Both the position numbers and the translations under genes were made by a program. From the NCBI GenBank assembly GCA_002404095.1, contig DHJA01000067.1, forward strand, positions 20,199-29,132: DNA of 8,934 nucleotides, written 5' to 3'. Each line of letters starts with the position of its first letter. Positions within the stretch are counted from its first letter, which is position 1. This stretch comes from Planctomycetaceae bacterium UBA4732. GTDB lineage: Bacteria; Planctomycetota; Planctomycetia; Gemmatales; Gemmataceae. Shown here piece after piece: positions 1 to 5,529 of this stretch. The notes beneath the pieces are model-generated. The model was not told where the DNA came from and did not search any database. It saw nothing but the letters and a program-made list of their open reading frames with translations.

Positions 1-14
1 GGGCTAGAAGCCCG
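1..14. repeat. Short palindrome at window edge (GGGCT-AGA-AGCCC)
   Basis: GGGCT and AGCCC pair perfectly around a 3-nt loop, and the sequence continues as CGTCCCACC. The minus-strand reading GGTGGGACGGGCTTCTAGCCC-type word resembles a dispersed intergenic palindrome that I associate with planctomycete genomes; that association is from memory, not a search. It contains the stop codon (TAG, minus strand) of the methyltransferase gene. The element may continue beyond the window. Confidence 0.45.
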
Positions 15-867
15 TCCCACCCATCAATCCACGCGTGACGAAGCACTGGCCCCGAGCGCAAGCGAGGCTTTCGACCGCCTCCCTCGCTTGCGCTTCGGGT
101 TGGTGGGAACCCGTCCGTTCCATCACCAATTCACAGCGGACCATTGACGTGAGAAATTCGCGCGTGAGTCGGTTGTGCAGCCAGCGCGCCGCGCGTATCG
201 GGACGGCCTCGAAGGAGGCCAGCCGGAATGGGCTTTGTCGGACCAGAGCCTCGAATCGCCGGATGGTAATGCCGTTAAGGCCGCCCGCGACTTCGTGAAA
301 CCGTCGGGCGCCGTCGTCGCAGTAGTCGGATCGCCAGCGCAATAGGGCGTCTTCCGTAAACAACAGGTGCGCCCACGGAAAAACCGAAAAACCATGTCCG
401 CCAAGGGGATGAAGCCACGTCGGGCCGAAGGAGACGAAGGCCTTTCCGCCCGGCCGCAACATCGTTGCCCACAGCCGTAAGATCGAGGCCGGGTCCGCAA
501 AATGCTCGAAGGCGTCGATGCACAGGACGCAATCGGCCGGCTCGTTCACGGCCGTGACAAATGTGCAGCGGTCGGCAAGGCCCGCTTGCTCGGCGGCGCG
601 TGCGGCGACGGCCAGGGCTTCCGTCCGGACGTCCACGCCGATGACGCGCCGGGCGCCGCGCCGCGCGATCTCCAGAGCGTCCGCTCCTCTCCCGCAGCCG
701 AAATCGATGACCGTTCGCCCGGCCAGTTCCGGCCAGATGTGATCGCCAAAGTACGCCGCCAGCTTACTAGAAGCCGGCGCCGAGGACGGCGTAAGACGGG
801 TAAGCCAGGAGGCCGGCGGGGAAAAGCGCCGCAAAATGCGATAAGCGATTTCATCTTTTATGCGCAT
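4..867 (-). CDS. Class I SAM-dependent methyltransferase with repeat-encoded C-terminal tail
   Basis: This 287-residue protein is predicted to transfer a methyl group from S-adenosylmethionine to an unknown substrate in the cytoplasm. Visible motifs are motif I VIDFGCGRGA (about residues 53-62), the acidic end of strand 2 in VIGVDV (75-80, D79), the post-II strand CIDAFEHF (116-123), and LRPGG (137-141) before strand 5 KAFVSFGP. These are typical of Methyltransf_11/12-like Rossmann enzymes. The start is set at the ATG at 867 because GGAGG lies 5 nt upstream; the reading frame stays open to 1074, but that extension is low-complexity and lacks a comparable ribosome site. The last ~34 residues (from about 254) are translated from a palindromic repeat and are probably not part of the fold. 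The gene is divergent from the membrane-protein gene at 1171. The substrate is not recognisable; the D-x-FEHF pattern alone does not separate quinone, lipid or small-molecule methylation. Confidence 0.85.
   Translation of the reverse strand: MRIKDEIAYRILRRFSPPASWLTRLTPSSAPASSKLAAYFGDHIWPELAGRTVIDFGCGRGADALEIARRGARRVIGVDVRTEALAVAARAAEQAGLADRCTFVTAVNEPADCVLCIDAFEHFADPASILRLWATMLRPGGKAFVSFGPTWLHPLGGHGFSVFPWAHLLFTEDALLRWRSDYCDDGARRFHEVAGGLNGITIRRFEALVRQSPFRLASFEAVPIRAARWLHNRLTREFLTSMVRCELVMERTGSHQPEAQAREAVESLACARGQCFVTRGLMGGTGF
51..99. repeat. Long palindromic (REP-like) element inside the methyltransferase 3' end
   Basis: The arm CCCGAGCGCAAGCGAGG (51-67) pairs with CCTCGCTTGCGCTTCGGG (82-99) over 17 bp with a single bulged base and a 14-nt loop. 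Outer bases TCCCACC (15-21) and GGTGGGA (102-108) can add a further 7 bp. The stem is long and GC-rich and has no T-tract on either side, so it looks like a dispersed palindromic repeat rather than a classical terminator, though it could stop or stabilise a transcript. The family resembles repeats common in planctomycete genomes (recalled, not searched). It lies in frame within the methyltransferase gene and encodes the segment PEAQAREAVESLACARG. Confidence 0.75.
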
Positions 868-872
868 GGCAG

Positions 873-877
873 CCTCC
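873..877 (-). promoter_or_regulatory. Ribosome-binding site of the methyltransferase gene
   Basis: GGAGG on the minus strand, 5 nt before the ATG at 867. It decides the start in favour of this ATG over the upstream in-frame start at 1074. Confidence 0.75.
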
Positions 878-1042
878 AGGCCGGGCGGTCGGCGGCCGTC
901 CTGCGGCCTACGACCACTATGCCAAAAATCGTGGCCGCGAGAATAGGCCAAGTGCGTCGGGCTGATCCGCGATGGATTGTGCAAGGAGTGACGATTGACC
1001 GGGCCGACGGTTGGGCGGATGAAAATTCCGAGCAATCGGTTG

Positions 1043-1071
1043 TTGACGGGGCAACTGGCAGGAATTAGGAT
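1043..1071 (+). promoter_or_regulatory. Sigma70-like promoter for the small membrane protein
   Basis: TTGACG (1043-1048) and TAGGAT (1066-1071) are separated by 17 nt, matching 5 of 6 and 4 of 6 consensus positions at ideal spacing. Transcription would start near 1078, giving a leader of about 93 nt to the ATG at 1171. This is a consensus match only, and the sigma factor preference of the host is unknown. Confidence 0.5.
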
Positions 1072-1157
1072 CATTCCAAAGCTCTACACTGCCTCACGGC
1101 AATCTGTGTTGTCGGTCATCCGAACAGGCGATGCGTCACAAGAGTTCGATCTAACTT

Positions 1158-1162
1158 GGAGG
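1158..1162 (+). promoter_or_regulatory. Ribosome-binding site of the small membrane protein
   Basis: GGAGG lies 8 nt before the ATG at 1171. An in-frame TTG at 1156 overlaps this site and is therefore not the start. Confidence 0.75.
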
Positions 1163-1170
1163 AATCGGCG

Positions 1171-1470
1171 ATGGGCGTCTTGGGATATGTCCTTGCTGCA
1201 ATAGGGGGACTTGGCTCGCTTGTCTGTTTTATTCTGGTGCTGATCCAGATGTTTCAGAGAGGGCAGACTACACTCGGCGTCGTTTGCATTGTGCTGATAT
1301 TCTGCTTCGGGATAGGCGGTCTGATCGCCTTCATTTACGGGTGGATGAAACACCGCGAATGGGGGATCACCAATGTTATGTATGCTTGGACGGGCTGCAT
1401 CGCCCTATCCATTCTCGGCAACGCACTCTATTTCGCCTCATCGCAGCCGCCCATCGTTCCGGGACGCTAG
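1171..1470 (+). CDS. Small three-helix membrane protein, unknown function
   Basis: This 99-residue hydrophobic protein has three predicted membrane segments: about residues 2-27 (GYVLAAIGGLGSLVCFILVL), about 39-57 (LGVVCIVLIFCFGIGGLIAF) and about 73-92 (AWTGCIALSILGNALYF). Short polar loops (QRGQTT, GWMKHREWG) separate them. There is no cleavable signal peptide and no enzyme motif. Arrangements like this occur in many small uncharacterised membrane proteins, including planctomycete ones, and I do not recognise a named family. It has its own promoter-like sequence and ribosome site upstream and a strong terminator 41 nt after its stop, so it is probably a monocistronic unit. Its base composition looks less GC-rich than the suc genes, which may mean a different history. 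Confidence 0.75.
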   Translation: MGVLGYVLAAIGGLGSLVCFILVLIQMFQRGQTTLGVVCIVLIFCFGIGGLIAFIYGWMKHREWGITNVMYAWTGCIALSILGNALYFASSQPPIVPGR

Positions 1471-1510
1471 TCCGTCGCGTCGCCGAGCCAATAACCCAAG
1501 TCTCTCCGGG

Positions 1511-1547
1511 CAGCTCTCCGGGAAAACCCGGAGGGCTGTTTCCTTTT
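1511..1547 (+). terminator. Rho-independent terminator
   Basis: CAGCTCTCCGGG (1511-1522) pairs with CCCGGAGGGCTG (1527-1538) over 12 bp with one G-U pair around an AAAA loop. TTTCCTTTT follows directly. It closes the transcription unit of the small membrane protein. Confidence 0.85.
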
Positions 1548-1566
1548 CGCCAAGAAGCCTTCGGCA

Positions 1567-1580
1567 TTCCCCTTGGGGAA
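1567..1580. repeat. Short palindrome upstream of the antitoxin gene
   Basis: TTCCCC and GGGGAA flank a central TT, forming a near-perfect 14-nt dyad about 85 nt before the ParD-like start. Type II antitoxins commonly bind dyads in their own promoters, so this could be an operator. That is inference; no clear -35/-10 pair is visible around it. Confidence 0.3.
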
Positions 1581-1647
1581 AAGGGACGACAAGCGTGATA
1601 GACACGGAGGCATTTTCCCGCTACGCTTCAAAAAGAGTTTGGGACGT

Positions 1648-1654
1648 GGGAGGG
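1648..1654 (+). promoter_or_regulatory. Ribosome-binding site of the ParD-like gene
   Basis: GGGAGGG lies 9 nt before the ATG at 1664, supporting that start over in-frame upstream GTG codons such as the one at 1595. Confidence 0.6.
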
Positions 1655-1663
1655 CCGGAAGTG

Positions 1664-1957
1664 ATGCAAATTCAGTTACCGTCCGGTTTGGAAGCGTTCG
1701 TACAAGACCTGATCGACAAGGGCCGATATCCCTTGCCTGAAGAGGTGGTCCACGACGCCTTATGGCTACTGAAGGATCAGGCCGATCTCAGGGCCGTGAA
1801 GCTGGCTGAACTGCGAAAGCAGATCGCCGTCGGGATTGAGCAGGCTGATAGAGGCGAATGCGTTCCCATGGACATGAAAGCGATCCTAGCTGAGGCCATG
1901 CGACGTCTCCAGCAAGAGCAGGAAAAACAGCAGGAAGCCGCAGTATGTCCAGGGTAA
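1664..1957 (+). CDS. ParD-type (ribbon-helix-helix) antitoxin, apparently without toxin
   Basis: This 97-residue protein shows the plan of the ParD/CC2985 antitoxin family. An N-terminal strand MQIQLPSGLEAFVQDLI is followed by GRYPLPEEVVHDALWLLKD (about residues 21-40), the helix-turn-helix part of a ribbon-helix-helix DNA-binding dimer. A charged helix LRAVKLAELRKQIAVGIEQADRGE (about 44-67) then leads to a C-terminal tail of the kind that wraps the toxin. In this family the antitoxin normally represses its own operon and neutralises a ParE RelE-fold toxin encoded just downstream, often with overlapping start and stop. Here an ATG does overlap the gene's end (1945), but that frame stops after 19 codons, and the next gene is a VOC protein. 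The antitoxin is thus orphaned in this window. The tail is glutamine- and glutamate-rich (QQEQEKQQEAA) and ends in VCPG, which may be altered. Confidence 0.75.
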   Translation: MQIQLPSGLEAFVQDLIDKGRYPLPEEVVHDALWLLKDQADLRAVKLAELRKQIAVGIEQADRGECVPMDMKAILAEAMRRLQQEQEKQQEAAVCPG

Positions 1958-2004
1958 AACACGACGCTACTGGCGGCCAAGTCAGCGAGGCCCGCGATGT
2001 CTGA
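1945..2004 (+). pseudogene. Possible remnant of the ParE toxin start (19 codons)
   Basis: A short frame starts with ATG at 1945, inside the last codons of the ParD-like gene, and reads MSRVKHDATGGQVSEARDV before a TGA at 2002-2004. The 13-nt overlap with the antitoxin is the arrangement expected for a parE gene, and MSR-V is a plausible ParE beginning, but the rest shows no ParE pattern. It may be the start of a toxin whose body was deleted, or chance. It also overlaps the VOC start at 1997. Confidence 0.2.
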
Positions 2005-2398
2005 CCTCCAGGTAACCCAACTCGATCACGTCTCGGTCATCATCACCGACGTGCAGCGCAGCCGACGCTTCTACCGGGATGTTCTCGGCCTAAAGGAAAT
2101 CCCCAAGCCGCGCACGTTCGATTTCGTGGTGCTATGGTTCGACCTTGGCAACATGCACGTCCATTTACTGCTAAAGGACAAGCCAGACCTGATAAGTCCG
2201 CGACACTTCGCGCTGCGCGTCAAGGACGCGGCGAAGGCTAGGGCGTACTTCCAAGAGCGCGGCGTACCGACGGCGGAAACCACGCCAATAGACGAGGCCG
2301 ATCGCTTTTTCATTTCCGACCCCGACGGCAATCGCATCGAGATTATTCAGTGGCTACAGCCTTACGGTCCCCACGCCCAGGCCGATTCGTTGGCATGA
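1997..2398 (+). CDS. VOC superfamily (glyoxalase / dioxygenase fold) protein
   Basis: This 133-residue protein carries the two beta-alpha-beta-beta-beta modules of the vicinal oxygen chelate fold. Module 1 includes LDHVSVIITDVQRSRRFYRD (about residues 9-28) with VLGL, and module 2 includes HFALRVKD..ARAYFQERGV (70-90), with DPDGNRIEIIQW (108-119) as its closing strand. Candidate metal ligands are H11, H56 (in MHVHLLL), H70 and E115, at the positions used by glyoxalase I-like enzymes. It is a single-domain protein expected to dimerise and to bind a divalent metal. Members include glyoxalases, fosfomycin-type thiol transferases and ring-cleaving enzymes, and the substrate cannot be told here. 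GAGG sits 6 nt before the ATG. It follows the ParD-like gene by 39 nt and could share its transcript. Its 3' end overlaps the convergent antitoxin-like gene by 37 nt. Confidence 0.85.
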   Translation: MSDLQVTQLDHVSVIITDVQRSRRFYRDVLGLKEIPKPRTFDFVVLWFDLGNMHVHLLLKDKPDLISPRHFALRVKDAAKARAYFQERGVPTAETTPIDEADRFFISDPDGNRIEIIQWLQPYGPHAQADSLA

Positions 2399-2730
2399 AG
2401 CGAACGCCGCTTGCCACAATGCGGCTCTTCCCTGGAGCGGCGGCCCTCTTCCTGTATCCGCTCCAACGCCTGCTGATGGTCTTCCCACTCGTCGCGCATC
2501 GCATTTATCTCCGCGTCGATTTCCTCCGCGGATCGAGGCTGTACGCCTCGTTCTTTGCGTTCAGCCCAGATCTTTTCCAGGGCCGTCCAAGGGTCGATTT
2601 TATCAGGCGCGGCGTCCAGAGTTTGAATCACCACCTTGACCCGGCCCGCCGGCAGGTTGGGCCTTTCCGCCAGAAGTAGGGTGCCGTCGGTCTGCAAAAC
2701 GCCTTGTACTTCAACTTGCGACAGGCTCAT
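2362..2730 (-). CDS. Antitoxin-like hypothetical protein (strand-rich N-terminus, charged helix)
   Basis: This 122-residue protein begins with MSLSQVEVQGVLQTDGTL..ERPNLPAGRVKVVIQ, a strand-turn-strand segment of the type V-x-G-L-x-x-DGTL-x-L-x-x-x-PxLPxGRV seen in small proteins often encoded beside PIN-domain or similar toxins. A linker with DPWTALEKIWAERKERG and the motif PRSAEEIDAEINAMRDEWEDHQQALERIQEE forms a long charged helix (about residues 66-95). The antitoxin role is inferred from recalled context of such proteins, not shown here. A good ribosome site (AGGAG, 6 nt before the ATG) supports the start. It lies 76 nt downstream of lpd on the same strand, with no clear terminator between, so it may be read from the suc operon. 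No toxin follows: the minus-strand downstream DNA is the VOC gene. The last ~20 residues (HCGKRRSLHANESAWAWGP) look unlike the rest and may be read-through sequence. Confidence 0.65.
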   Translation of the reverse strand: MSLSQVEVQGVLQTDGTLLLAERPNLPAGRVKVVIQTLDAAPDKIDPWTALEKIWAERKERGVQPRSAEEIDAEINAMRDEWEDHQQALERIQEEGRRSREEPHCGKRRSLHANESAWAWGP

Positions 2731-2736
2731 GGAAGG

Positions 2737-2741
2737 CTCCT
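2737..2741 (-). promoter_or_regulatory. Ribosome-binding site of the antitoxin-like gene
   Basis: AGGAG on the minus strand, 6 nt before the ATG at 2730. It supports real translation of this otherwise unrecognised small gene. Confidence 0.65.
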
Positions 2742-2806
2742 TTGGCGAAACGTCACCGCCCGATCTCTCTTCGGCATTCTACCCTCGCCAGGAGGCGCCT
2801 ACTCGC

Positions 2807-4207
2807 TCAAATATGAATCGCCCGCCCGGCCACCGCCAGGGCCGCTTCCCTCACCGCCTCCGACAGCGTCGGGTGGGCGTGACATATGCGGGCGATGTCT
2901 TCGGCGCTGCCGGCGAACTCCATTACCGCGACCGCCTCGGCAATCATGTCCGAAGCGCGCGGTCCGAAAATGTGGACGCCGAGTACTCGATCCGTCTTGG
3001 CGTCCGCGAGGATTTTCACTAACCCTTCCGTCTCGTCCATGCAGCGGGCGCGCGGGTTGGCGCTGAAAGGGAACTTACCGACTTTGTATTCGCGGCCCGA
3101 CTGTTTCACTTGTTCCTCGGTCTGGCCGACGCTGGCCACCTCCGGCCAGGTGTAGATCACGCTCGGCACAAGGTCGTAATTAACGTGCGTCTTCTTACCG
3201 GCCAAGCGCTCGACGCAGGCCACGCCGTCCTCTTCCGCTTTGTGCGCCAACATGGGGCCATTTATAAGATCGCCGATGGCGTAAATACCGGCGACGTTCG
3301 TCTGAAAGTCCTCGTTGACAGGGATGCGGCCGCTGCGTTCCTCGATGGCGACTCCTGCTTCTTTCAATCCGAGGTCTTTTGTGTACGGCTTTCGTCCGAC
3401 CGCCGCCAACACCTTGTCGCCGCTGAACTGCACGTCGCCGTTCTTGCCGGTCGCCTTGACCACGACTTGCCCGCCCGACTTCGCGGCCCCTGTTACCTTG
3501 TATTCCAGGTGAAATTCCAAGCCCTGCTTCGTGAGAGAGCGATGCAATTGGCCGGCGATTTCGCCGTCGGTCAGCGGCAGGATGTTCGGCAGGAATTCGA
3601 CGACCGTGACCTTGGCCCCCAGGCGCCGCCAGACCGACCCCAGTTCCAGGCCGATGTAGCCGCCGCCGACGACGATGAGATGTTGCGGTACTTTGTCGAA
3701 ACACAAGGCTTCCGTCGAACTGACAATCGACTTGCCATCGAACTTCAGGACGGGCAGCTCCACGGGTTCGCTGCCGGTCGCTAATAGGATCGACTTCGCT
3801 TCAAGAGTAGTCTCCTTGTCGGACCCTTTTACGATCACTTTGCCTTGGCCAGCGATGCGGCCCGCGCCCTGGACGGACGTTATCTTGTTCTTTTTGAAGA
3901 GATACGCGATGCCGTCGGTATTGCTTTTGACGACCTTGTCCTTGCGCGCCAGCATGGCCGGCAAGTCGAGGCCGACCTCGCCGATCTTGACGCCGTGACG
4001 GCCGAAGTGGGCCTTAGCCTGGGCGTAGACTTCGCTGGAATCGAGCATGGCCTTGCTGGGAATGCAGCCGACGTTGAGGCATGTGCCGCCGAGCGTGGCC
4101 CGCTTTTCGACGCAGGCGACCTTCATACCCAGCTGGGCCGCGCGAATGGCCGCGACGTACCCGCCGGGGCCGGAACCGATTATCACGAGGTCGTAACGCT
4201 CCGCCAT
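2807..4207 (-). CDS. lpd: Dihydrolipoamide dehydrogenase (E3)
   Basis: This 466-residue flavoprotein reoxidises the dihydrolipoyl arm of E2 and passes electrons through a disulfide and FAD to NAD+. The full family plan is present. The FAD-binding GSGPGG is at residues 11-16 and the redox-active disulfide GGTCLNVGCIPSK has C43 and C48. The NAD-binding GGGYIG is at 181-186, the second FAD motif YAIGD at 309-313, and the interface motif HAHPTLSE at 443-450 with the catalytic H445-E450 pair. The length is normal for the family. The start is supported by AGGA 7 nt upstream. It is the third gene of the sucA-sucB-lpd operon, 32 nt after sucB, so it most likely serves the 2-oxoglutarate dehydrogenase complex. 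It may also supply pyruvate dehydrogenase or the glycine cleavage system, since E3 is often shared. Confidence 0.97.
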   Translation of the reverse strand: MAERYDLVIIGSGPGGYVAAIRAAQLGMKVACVEKRATLGGTCLNVGCIPSKAMLDSSEVYAQAKAHFGRHGVKIGEVGLDLPAMLARKDKVVKSNTDGIAYLFKKNKITSVQGAGRIAGQGKVIVKGSDKETTLEAKSILLATGSEPVELPVLKFDGKSIVSSTEALCFDKVPQHLIVVGGGYIGLELGSVWRRLGAKVTVVEFLPNILPLTDGEIAGQLHRSLTKQGLEFHLEYKVTGAAKSGGQVVVKATGKNGDVQFSGDKVLAAVGRKPYTKDLGLKEAGVAIEERSGRIPVNEDFQTNVAGIYAIGDLINGPMLAHKAEEDGVACVERLAGKKTHVNYDLVPSVIYTWPEVASVGQTEEQVKQSGREYKVGKFPFSANPRARCMDETEGLVKILADAKTDRVLGVHIFGPRASDMIAEAVAVMEFAGSAEDIARICHAHPTLSEAVREAALAVAGRAIHI

Positions 4208-4214
4208 TGTTTAT

Positions 4215-4218
4215 TCCT
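4215..4218 (-). promoter_or_regulatory. Ribosome-binding site of lpd
   Basis: AGGA on the minus strand, 7 nt before the ATG at 4207, within the 32-nt sucB-lpd spacer. It is a moderate match, and contrasts with sucB, which has none. Confidence 0.5.
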
Positions 4219-4239
4219 ATTGAGCGATTGGCGAACCGT

Positions 4240-5448
4240 TTAGACTTCCAACATCAGCCGTTCGGGGTTTTCAACGCACTCTTTGACGCGCACCAAAAAG
4301 CTCACCGCTTCGCGGCCGTCAATCAAGCGATGGTCGTAGGAGAAAGCCAGGTACATCATCGGCCGGATCACCACCTGATCGTCCACCGCCACCGGCCGTT
4401 TCTGGATGGTGTGCATCCCCAGGATGCCGCTCTGCGGCGGATTCAAAATCGGTGTGGACAATAGCGATCCGAAAACGCCGCCGTTGGTGATCGTGAATGT
4501 GCCGCCTTGCAGATCCGCCACGGAGATTTTTCCGTCGCGCGCCTTGACCGCCAGCTCGGCGATGCCCTTCTCGATCTCGGCGAAGTTCAGCCGGCCGGCG
4601 TCGCGCAGCGCCGGCACCATCAAGCCCTTCTCCGTACTCACCGCAACGCCGATATTGTGATAATTATGATAGACAATGTCCGCGCCGTCGATGCGGGCGT
4701 TGACGGCCGGGTACGCCCTCAGCGCCTCGACGCACGCCTTGACGAAGAAGCTCATAAAACCCAGTCCGACGCCGTGCTTCTTCTGAAACGCTTCCTTATA
4801 CTTCGCCCGCAGCGCCATGATCGCCGACATGTCTACTTCATTAAATGTCGTCAGGATGGCGGCGTTTTGTTGGGCGGCCAGGAGGCGTTCGCCGATGCGT
4901 TGACGGAGCGTCGTCATCCGCTGACGGGTTTCACGGTCATTAGCCGCCGGCTTGGGTTCGATGGTGGGCGACTCGCTCCGCGAGGCGCTTTTCTCACCGC
5001 GCTGACTTACGAACGCTTGCACATCTTCCTTAATAATCCGTCCGTCGCGGCCGGTGCCGGTCAACTTGCCGGCATCGACGCCGGCGTCGGCGGCCATCTG
5101 CCGCGCGGACGGCGACAGCAGCGGCTCGGCCGCGGCGACCGCTTTGATCGCGGGCGCGGGTTTCACGACGGCAGCCGGCGGCGCTGTTTCCTTCGGCTTG
5201 GCGACGGGGACGGCCCCTTCCTCGATGCGGCCGACTACCGAGCCGACGGCGACTTTTTGCCCTTCCTTAGCGGTGATGCTCAGGACGCCGGCGGCCGGGG
5301 CGACCACTTCCGTCGTGGCCTTGTCCGTCTCCAATTCGTAGACGGGTTCGTTGGCGCGCACGGCCGCGCCGTCGGCCTTGAACCACTTGGAAATAACGCC
5401 TTCGGTGATCGCTTCGCCGACCGACGGGACTTTGATGTCAACGGCCAT
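4240..5448 (-). CDS. sucB: Dihydrolipoyllysine succinyltransferase (E2 of 2-oxoglutarate dehydrogenase)
   Basis: This 402-residue core subunit transfers the succinyl group from the lipoyl arm to CoA, giving succinyl-CoA. A single lipoyl domain spans about residues 2-76 with the lipoylated lysine K43 in ETDKAT. An Ala/Pro/Lys-rich linker follows (about 77-108). The E3-binding domain is at about 110-148 ([34 protein letters not shown]), then a second linker. The catalytic domain runs from about 175 to 402, with [18 protein letters not shown] (317-334) and the active-site DHRLIDG (372-378; H373, D377). The succinyltransferase assignment over acetyltransferase follows from the [12 protein letters not shown] signature, the single lipoyl domain and the sucA neighbour. 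The start codon has no clear Shine-Dalgarno site. The gene sits 81 nt after sucA and 32 nt before lpd on the same strand. Confidence 0.96.
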   Translation of the reverse strand: MAVDIKVPSVGEAITEGVISKWFKADGAAVRANEPVYELETDKATTEVVAPAAGVLSITAKEGQKVAVGSVVGRIEEGAVPVAKPKETAPPAAVVKPAPAIKAVAAAEPLLSPSARQMAADAGVDAGKLTGTGRDGRIIKEDVQAFVSQRGEKSASRSESPTIEPKPAANDRETRQRMTTLRQRIGERLLAAQQNAAILTTFNEVDMSAIMALRAKYKEAFQKKHGVGLGFMSFFVKACVEALRAYPAVNARIDGADIVYHNYHNIGVAVSTEKGLMVPALRDAGRLNFAEIEKGIAELAVKARDGKISVADLQGGTFTITNGGVFGSLLSTPILNPPQSGILGMHTIQKRPVAVDDQVVIRPMMYLAFSYDHRLIDGREAVSFLVRVKECVENPERLMLEV

Positions 5449-5529
5449 GTGTTTTGTCGATGATGGGATGATGGGGTAATTCTTGTGCGACCCTCGCGCT
5501 CCCCTTTCGGGTCGCGGCTAAACGATTGC
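5449..5529 (-). other. sucA-sucB intercistronic spacer
   Basis: This 81-nt spacer separates the sucA stop from the sucB ATG. It holds a perfect 7-bp stem (GCGACCC 5487-5493 with GGGTCGC 5509-5515) around a 15-nt loop, and on the minus strand two tandem CCCATCAT octamers (5460-5475) just before sucB. The hairpin has no T-tract after it in the sense direction, so it is not a standard terminator. A role in mRNA processing or stability is only a possibility. Confidence 0.5.

Larger units (their letters stand above)
868..1170. other. Divergent intergenic region (methyltransferase / membrane protein)
   Basis: This 303-nt stretch separates two divergent genes. It holds the ribosome-binding site of the methyltransferase on its left, a good sigma70-like promoter for the rightward gene at 1043-1071, and about 90 nt of leader before the ATG at 1171. 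I see no convincing leftward promoter, no riboswitch-like fold and no small gene. Reading frames open through it on both strands have no ribosome site and no protein-like composition. Confidence 0.6.

Noticed and set aside
502..1068. Open frame of 188 residues on the plus strand
   Set aside because: Antisense to the methyltransferase gene and rich in Arg, Gly and Ala, as expected for a shadow frame in GC-rich DNA; no ribosome site.
868..1074. N-terminal extension of the methyltransferase to an ATG at 1074
   Set aside because: The extension lacks a ribosome site and protein-like character, while GGAGG sits 5 nt before the ATG at 867, where the recognisable protein begins.
1373..1663. Long upstream extension of the ParD-like frame
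   Set aside because: It crosses the 3' end of the membrane-protein gene and the terminator; the ParD family pattern starts at the ATG at 1664, which has its own ribosome site.
2731..2806. Terminator between lpd and the antitoxin-like gene
   Set aside because: Only a 4-bp CGCC/GGCG stem is visible with no T-tract, too weak to call.
3110..3784. Open frame of 224 residues on the plus strand
   Set aside because: Antisense to lpd, whose every catalytic motif is intact on the minus strand.
4507..5463. Open frame of 318 residues on the plus strand
   Set aside because: Antisense shadow of sucB; composition dominated by Arg, Gly and Asp, with no family pattern.
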